DNA of 64,000 nt from JADLGJ01 sp031423615 (lineage in GTDB: Bacteria; Omnitrophota; Gorgyraeia; Zapsychrales; JANLHA01): the NCBI GenBank assembly GCA_031423615.1, contig JANPFV010000082.1, positions 1 to 64,000 on the forward strand, in the 5' to 3' direction. Of the stretch, positions 60,674 through 64,000 are shown piece by piece. Within the stretch, counting starts at the first letter, position 1, and each line of letters opens with the position of its first letter. The notes below the pieces were generated by a model. That model was not told where the DNA came from and made no database searches. It saw only the letters and a list, made by a program, of their open reading frames with translations. A program made the translations under genes and the position numbers.

Positions 60674-61641
60674 AGGTTTACTTTTGAGCTTAAATGCACA
60701 GCCTCTCCGGAATGTTTTTTGACCACTTCGCCCGAATCTTTGCGCAAAAGCAAACTCCCGTCGAAAGCCAGATCAAAAGCCAAGCCCTCGATCTCTCCCA
60801 GCGGTTCTACAAATTTAACTCTTTGTCCCAGTGTCCACGATAAATCTTTCCACCGGCCGCTGACCGAAGAGAAGCCTTTCTTTTCAAAAATCTCCAGCCA
60901 GGTTTCAAAAGAACGGAGGATTTCCTGCAAAATACTGAGTCGCGAAAAATCCTTTTGGCCTTGAATTTTTAAAGATGTCGCCTCAACCGGTAATTGCGAT
61001 ATCAAGGTGTTGACATTGATGCCAAACCCGACGACGACAAAACGGACGCGGTCCATTTCTGCATTCAATTCGGTAAGAATGCCCGCAACTTTTTTCCCGG
61101 AAATTAAAATATCATTAGGCCATTTGATACGGGCCTCTAATCCGGATACGGTACGGATAGCTTCACAAATGGCGACTGCCGACACCAGGGTCAATTGCGC
61201 CACTTCATTCAGCGGGGTCAGCGGTCTTAAAAGCAACGAAGCGTAAATTCCTTTGCCGGGCGGGGAAACCCATTCCCGGCCCAAACGGCCCCGGCCTTTG
61301 GTTTGCGATTCCGCACAAACTACCGTTCCCTCTTTGGCCCCGGCAATTCCCAGCCGGACCGCTTCATCCATGGTAGAAGACATCGTTTCTTTATAAATAA
61401 TATTGTGACCGAGGATTTTCGTGCCCAAATTGAATTTGATTTCCCAGGGAAGCAATTTGTCGGGAGAAGTGCGAATACGGTATCCCCGACGGGAAATGGC
61501 CTCGATGTCATATCCTTGACGGCGGAAATCTTCAATATATTTCCAAATGCCTGCGCGACTGATCTTTAAAGCGCGGCTGATTTCTTCCCCGGAAAGATAA
61601 CCCGGACAATTCTTTAAAGAATGAATGATCTGTTCTTGCAT
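60670..61641 (-). CDS. birA: biotin operon repressor / biotin-protein ligase
   Basis: A 323-residue bifunctional protein. The N-terminal winged helix (SGEEISRALKISRAGIWKYI ... GYRI) binds DNA. The central ligase domain has the biotinyl-AMP loop KGRGRLGREWVSPPGKG and KWPNDILISGKKVAGIL, and a C-terminal SH3-like domain follows. Having the HTH, it can repress biotin genes, and a matching operator lies over the promoter of this operon. It is the second gene of the operon, giving autoregulation. Confidence 0.95.
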   Translation of the reverse strand: MQEQIIHSLKNCPGYLSGEEISRALKISRAGIWKYIEDFRRQGYDIEAISRRGYRIRTSPDKLLPWEIKFNLGTKILGHNIIYKETMSSTMDEAVRLGIAGAKEGTVVCAESQTKGRGRLGREWVSPPGKGIYASLLLRPLTPLNEVAQLTLVSAVAICEAIRTVSGLEARIKWPNDILISGKKVAGILTELNAEMDRVRFVVVGFGINVNTLISQLPVEATSLKIQGQKDFSRLSILQEILRSFETWLEIFEKKGFSSVSGRWKDLSWTLGQRVKFVEPLGEIEGLAFDLAFDGSLLLRKDSGEVVKKHSGEAVHLSSKVNL

Positions 61642-61648
61642 AGCGATT

Positions 61649-62788
61649 TTATTTTCTCAACTCACGTACAGCTTGAGGCAATTTTTCAATTAAATAATCT
61701 ATCTGTGTTTTTGTAGTCGTGCGGCCCAGAGAAATACGTAAAGCTCCTCGTGCCCATTCATCTGACAAACCGATCGCTTTTAAAACATGGGAGGGCTCCA
61801 TAGCGCCGGCCTTGCAGGCCGATCCCATAGACGCGGCCATACCGGCCATATCCAAACTCAACAAAAGCGCTTCTCCTTTAATTTTTTCAAAAGAAAAATG
61901 CACATTATTCGGTAAACGATTGGTCCGGTGTCCATTCAACCGGCTTCCCTCTACCCGCTGTAAAATCTGATCAATCAAAAAATCTCTTAACGCGCGCTGG
62001 GATGATGATTCCGCCGACATTTTGTCCTGACAAATCTGGACGGCTTTCGCTAAACCCACCGCTCCGGCGACATTCTGCGTTGAAGCGCGACGGCCATTTT
62101 CCTGATGACCTCCTAAAAATTGACTGGCCAGTTTGATTCCCTTTCTTAAATACAAAGCGCCGATGCCTTTGGGACCATAAAATTTATGCGCCGACAGAGA
62201 CATCATGTCCACCTTCATATTTTCAACATTCAACGGCAAGTGCCCCACAGTTTGTACGGCGTCGACATGAAAAAGAATATTTTTCTCGCGGGTGATTCTG
62301 CCGATTTCAGCAACCGGCTCAATGGTCCCGATTTCATTACTGGCGTGCATAATGGAAACCAAAATAGTTTTATCCGTCATTTCCTTATGCAAGGCGTCAA
62401 GCGAAACACAGCCTTTTTCATCCACGTCGATATAGGTGACGCGAAAGCCTTCCTTCTCTATATATTGGGCGGTTTCAAGAACCGAGGGATGCTCTATGCG
62501 CGATACAATAATATGGTTGCCTGCTGGATTAAATCGCCGCGCTGTTCCGAGGAGGGCCAAATTATTTGCTTCTGTGCCGCCGGAGGTAAAAATGATTTCC
62601 TCCCGCTCGGCCCCCAAGAATTTTGCCAGGATATCGCGACTGTCTTCCAGCGCCTTTTGGGCTTCCAGACCAAAGCTGTGCGGGGAGGAAGCATTACCAA
62701 ATTTTTGTGTAAAATATGGCATCATAGCGTGGCAGACCTGCGGGTCAGCGGGTGTCGTCGAGGCAAAATCAAAATAAATCTTTTCCAT
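61649..62788 (-). CDS. cysteine desulfurase (NifS/IscS family)
   Basis: A 379-residue PLP enzyme that takes sulfur from cysteine for Fe-S clusters and thiolated tRNA. FTSGGTEANNLALLG, MHASNEIGTIEP, LSAHKFYGPKGIGALY (Schiff-base Lys) and MGSACKAGAMEPSHVL (active Cys) define a group I desulfurase. It heads the biotin operon, which suits the Fe-S need of biotin synthase (BioB is not in the window), and may also serve MnmA nearby. The ATG at 62786-62788 has GGAGAG upstream. Confidence 0.94.
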   Translation of the reverse strand: MEKIYFDFASTTPADPQVCHAMMPYFTQKFGNASSPHSFGLEAQKALEDSRDILAKFLGAEREEIIFTSGGTEANNLALLGTARRFNPAGNHIIVSRIEHPSVLETAQYIEKEGFRVTYIDVDEKGCVSLDALHKEMTDKTILVSIMHASNEIGTIEPVAEIGRITREKNILFHVDAVQTVGHLPLNVENMKVDMMSLSAHKFYGPKGIGALYLRKGIKLASQFLGGHQENGRRASTQNVAGAVGLAKAVQICQDKMSAESSSQRALRDFLIDQILQRVEGSRLNGHRTNRLPNNVHFSFEKIKGEALLLSLDMAGMAASMGSACKAGAMEPSHVLKAIGLSDEWARGALRISLGRTTTKTQIDYLIEKLPQAVRELRK

Positions 62789-62808
62789 AGCTCTCCAAAT
62801 TGAAGGGT

Positions 62809-62837
62809 ATATTACTATTCCTCCCAGCCATTGTCAA
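62809..62837 (-). promoter_or_regulatory. promoter of the nifS-birA-bioFHCDA operon
   Basis: Minus-strand TTGACA (62832-62837), 17-nt spacer, TAATAT (62809-62814), about 20 nt before the nifS start. Confidence 0.8.
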
Positions 62838-62861
62838 CCATACATTCTTGGCGGTTTACAA
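62831..62861. promoter_or_regulatory. BirA operator
   Basis: TTGTCAACC (62831-62839), 13 nt, GGTTTACAA (62853-62861): inverted half-sites with one mismatch to the known BirA half-site TTGTAAACC. It overlaps the -35 box of the biotin operon. The spacing is slightly shorter than in well-known operators. Confidence 0.8.
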
Positions 62862-62911
62862 ATAGTTTCGGACGTTACCATAAAGATGTTGTGCCGTCCT
62901 TCATACGACGT

Positions 62912-63001
62912 CATCAACGCCACAGCCAAACGGCTGTGAGGCGTTGCGCCGTCGCAAAAACTCCGCCATCAACGCCACAGCCAAACGGCTGTGAGGCGTT
63001 G
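62912..63001. repeat. two direct copies of a 35-bp hairpin repeat
   Basis: The copies at 62912-62946 and 62967-63001 are identical, 55 bp apart. Each is a palindrome (CAACGCC-ACAGCC-AAAC-GGCTGT-GA-GGCGTTG). The 20-nt spacer also shares GCCGTC with sequence before copy 1. They lie between the biotin promoter and tRNA-Ala. Confidence 0.85.
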
Positions 63002-63039
63002 ACAAATAAAAATCCCAATGCTATATTGGGAAATCTTTT

Positions 63040-63111
<72 letters not shown>

Positions 63112-63112
<1 letters not shown>

Positions 63113-63181
63113 CTTGTTTCTCTAAGTAGAGCGTCCCGCTTAACACGCGGGAAGAACACGATTTCGACTTTCGTCAGCTTT
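63112..63181 (+). pseudogene. tRNA-like pseudogene 1
   Basis: A 70-nt unit in tandem with tRNA-Ala. It keeps a short D-arm (CTC/GAG), an anticodon arm CCCGC-TTAACAC-GCGGG (anticodon AAC, Val-like) and a T-arm-like end (TTCGACTTTCGTCAGCT). The 5' acceptor strand does not pair with the 3' one, so it is not functional. Confidence 0.6.
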
Positions 63182-63252
63182 ACTTGTTTCTCTAAGTAGA
63201 GCGTCCCGCTTAACACGCGGGAAGAACACGTTCTCGACTTTCGTCAGCTCCA
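63182..63252 (+). pseudogene. tRNA-like pseudogene 2
   Basis: A near-identical second copy of the preceding unit (70-bp period, differences in the T-loop and 3' end). It ends CAGCTCCACCA, a tRNA-Ala-like 3' end with CCA. The 5' acceptor strand is again missing. Confidence 0.6.
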
Positions 63253-63257
63253 CCAAG

Positions 63258-63279
63258 TTTTTTGTCGAAGACAAAATTT
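63258..63279 (+). terminator. hairpin after the tRNA array
   Basis: TTTTGTC-GAA-GACAAAA is a perfect 7-bp stem followed by TTT, placed directly after the second tRNA-like unit. Confidence 0.5.
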
Positions 63280-63311
63280 CTCCGAAGGGTCGCTGGTTTA
63301 GAATTTTTATT

Positions 63312-63395
63312 GCTGGAGTGGCGGAACTGGTATACGCGCTAGTCTCAAAAACTAGTCACTTCACGGTGGTGAGGGTTCGATTCCCTCCTCCAGCA
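63312..63395 (+). tRNA. tRNA-Leu (CAA)
   Basis: An 84-nt class II tRNA. Acceptor GCTGGAG/CTCCAGC with discriminator A; anticodon stem CTAGT/ACTAG with loop CTCAAAA (anticodon CAA); long variable arm; T-arm GAGGG-TTCGATT-CCCTC. No CCA is encoded. An integrase gene ends 33 bp downstream. Confidence 0.97.
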
Positions 63396-63427
63396 TTTAT
63401 TTATCTGCTTTACCCGTCGGTATTTCA

Positions 63428-64000
63428 TTACTTACTTCCCTTCTCTGGCACACGTTTTGGCACAAAACCCAAGTCTATTGTTGTTACTTTCAGCCCTTGT
63501 TTGACCGCTTCCTTTGAGCTGTGGGCATAATGTTCAAGGATCGTCCGGGTGTCCTTATGGCCCGTTATAGACTTAATAACCTCCGTGTTCCCTGTCTGGT
63601 CAAGAAGGTTAGTAACAACCCGGTGGCGAAAAATATGCGGGGAGATCGGCTTCGTGATACCACATCTTTTAGCGGCCCATTTTACGCGCTCGTAAATTTT
63701 ATTTCTGCCCTGCAAATTGCCTCTCCTGCTTGGAAAAACAAGACCTTTGGGATGATACAGTTTTCGTTTTCTTAACTGGTGAAAGTGTTCCGCTAAGATC
63801 ATGACATCCTGCTCTTGAAGATCGTGGGCACGTTCCACACCCGTTTTGGTTTCGCGGATATAGATTTTATTTGCCTCTAAATCGACGTCGCTGACTCGCA
63901 AATGCCTCAACTCGTCTCTGCGCCATCCCCACGTTGCCATCAAATAGACCCAAGGGAAAGTGATGATGTCGTTCTTCTGAAACCACAAAAGGATATTCTT
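63428..64000 (-). CDS. tyrosine recombinase (integrase), partial
   Basis: The C-terminal 190 or so residues of a phage/island-type integrase; the frame stays open to the window edge, so the N-terminal arm and SAM-like domains lie beyond. Catalytic residues are all visible: Arg in RRDELRHLR, Lys in the ETKTG hairpin, HxxR in SPHIFRHRVV, His in ITGHKD and Tyr in LEHYAHSS. It faces the 3' end of tRNA-Leu, the usual arrangement for an element integrated in a tRNA gene. It is probably active. Confidence 0.92.
   Translation of the reverse strand, partial: KNILLWFQKNDIITFPWVYLMATWGWRRDELRHLRVSDVDLEANKIYIRETKTGVERAHDLQEQDVMILAEHFHQLRKRKLYHPKGLVFPSRRGNLQGRNKIYERVKWAAKRCGITKPISPHIFRHRVVTNLLDQTGNTEVIKSITGHKDTRTILEHYAHSSKEAVKQGLKVTTIDLGFVPKRVPEKGSK

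Noticed and set aside
62912..63001. CRISPR array
   Set aside because: Only two repeats, each strongly palindromic, one 20-nt spacer, and no cas genes.

Overview
The window is a gene-dense bacterial chromosome segment with about 50 protein genes. Almost all are on the minus strand in tightly packed runs with 4-bp or longer stop/start overlaps. The organism looks Gram-negative: it has a SPOR-domain periplasmic protein, Tat export and galactofuranose synthesis. My best guess is an uncultured PVC-superphylum bacterium, probably Candidatus Omnitrophota. That rests on gene style (a TPR plus GT-C membrane protein, a BioD-BioA fusion, a PurS-PurS-PurL fusion, a YrdC plus phosphatase fusion, an HspR-like heat-shock module) and not on a marker gene, since there is no rRNA or ribosomal protein here.

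Layout. 1-0.56 kb: remnant of a zeta-toxin-like gene and its small partner. 0.56-5.9 kb: metal P-type ATPase, two GGDEF proteins and an orphan sugar-ABC ATPase. 6.0-11.5 kb: surface-glycan genes (GT-C, Glf, GT2), accD and a DUF1015 gene. 11.6-16.6 kb: chaperone operon hrcA-grpE-dnaK-dnaJ-fmdB, with a consensus promoter, a CIRCE operator and a terminator. 16.7-24.1 kb: clpB, hsp20, an HspR-like regulator, hflX, miaA and a SPOR protein. 24.3-32.5 kb: housekeeping genes (trans-sulfuration enzyme, ygfZ, SDR, macro-like/Nudix fusion, CCA enzyme, bifunctional nuclease, nrdR, glyA, rpiB). 32.5-43.2 kb: YrdC-phosphatase fusion and the purine run purB-C-L-LOG-Q-M-D-E. 43.4-51.2 kb: polyprenyl synthase, TPR glycosyltransferase, hemW, a 16-residue lysine-rich peptide gene and a YfhO-family protein. 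51.3-55.6 kb: tatC/tatA, a membrane coiled-coil protein, a candidate small RNA, pgi and mnmA. 55.7-62.8 kb: biotin operon nifS-birA-bioF-bioH-bioC-bioDA, with a recognisable BirA operator over its promoter. 62.9-64 kb: hairpin repeats, tRNA-Ala, two tRNA-like pseudogenes, tRNA-Leu and the edge of an integrated element.

How it works together. The heat-shock genes appear to be under two controls: HrcA/CIRCE for the chaperone operon, and an HspR-like repressor encoded with hsp20 and clpB. The biotin operon makes its own Fe-S-linked desulfurase, its own ligase/repressor and every pimeloyl-to-dethiobiotin enzyme, but not BioB. The purine run encodes steps 2 (purD), 4 (purL, purQ), 5 (purM), 6 (purE), 7 (purC) and 8 (purB), but no purF, purN/T or purH.

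Most unusual items: the stand-alone 16-aa basic peptide gene with its own promoter, strong ribosome site and terminator; a small RNA candidate with promoter and terminator between two genes; a roughly 50-90 bp interspersed repeat at gene junctions, one copy of which is translated as the C-terminus of bioH; and the decayed zeta-toxin locus. All calls come from reading the sequence. No database search was made.
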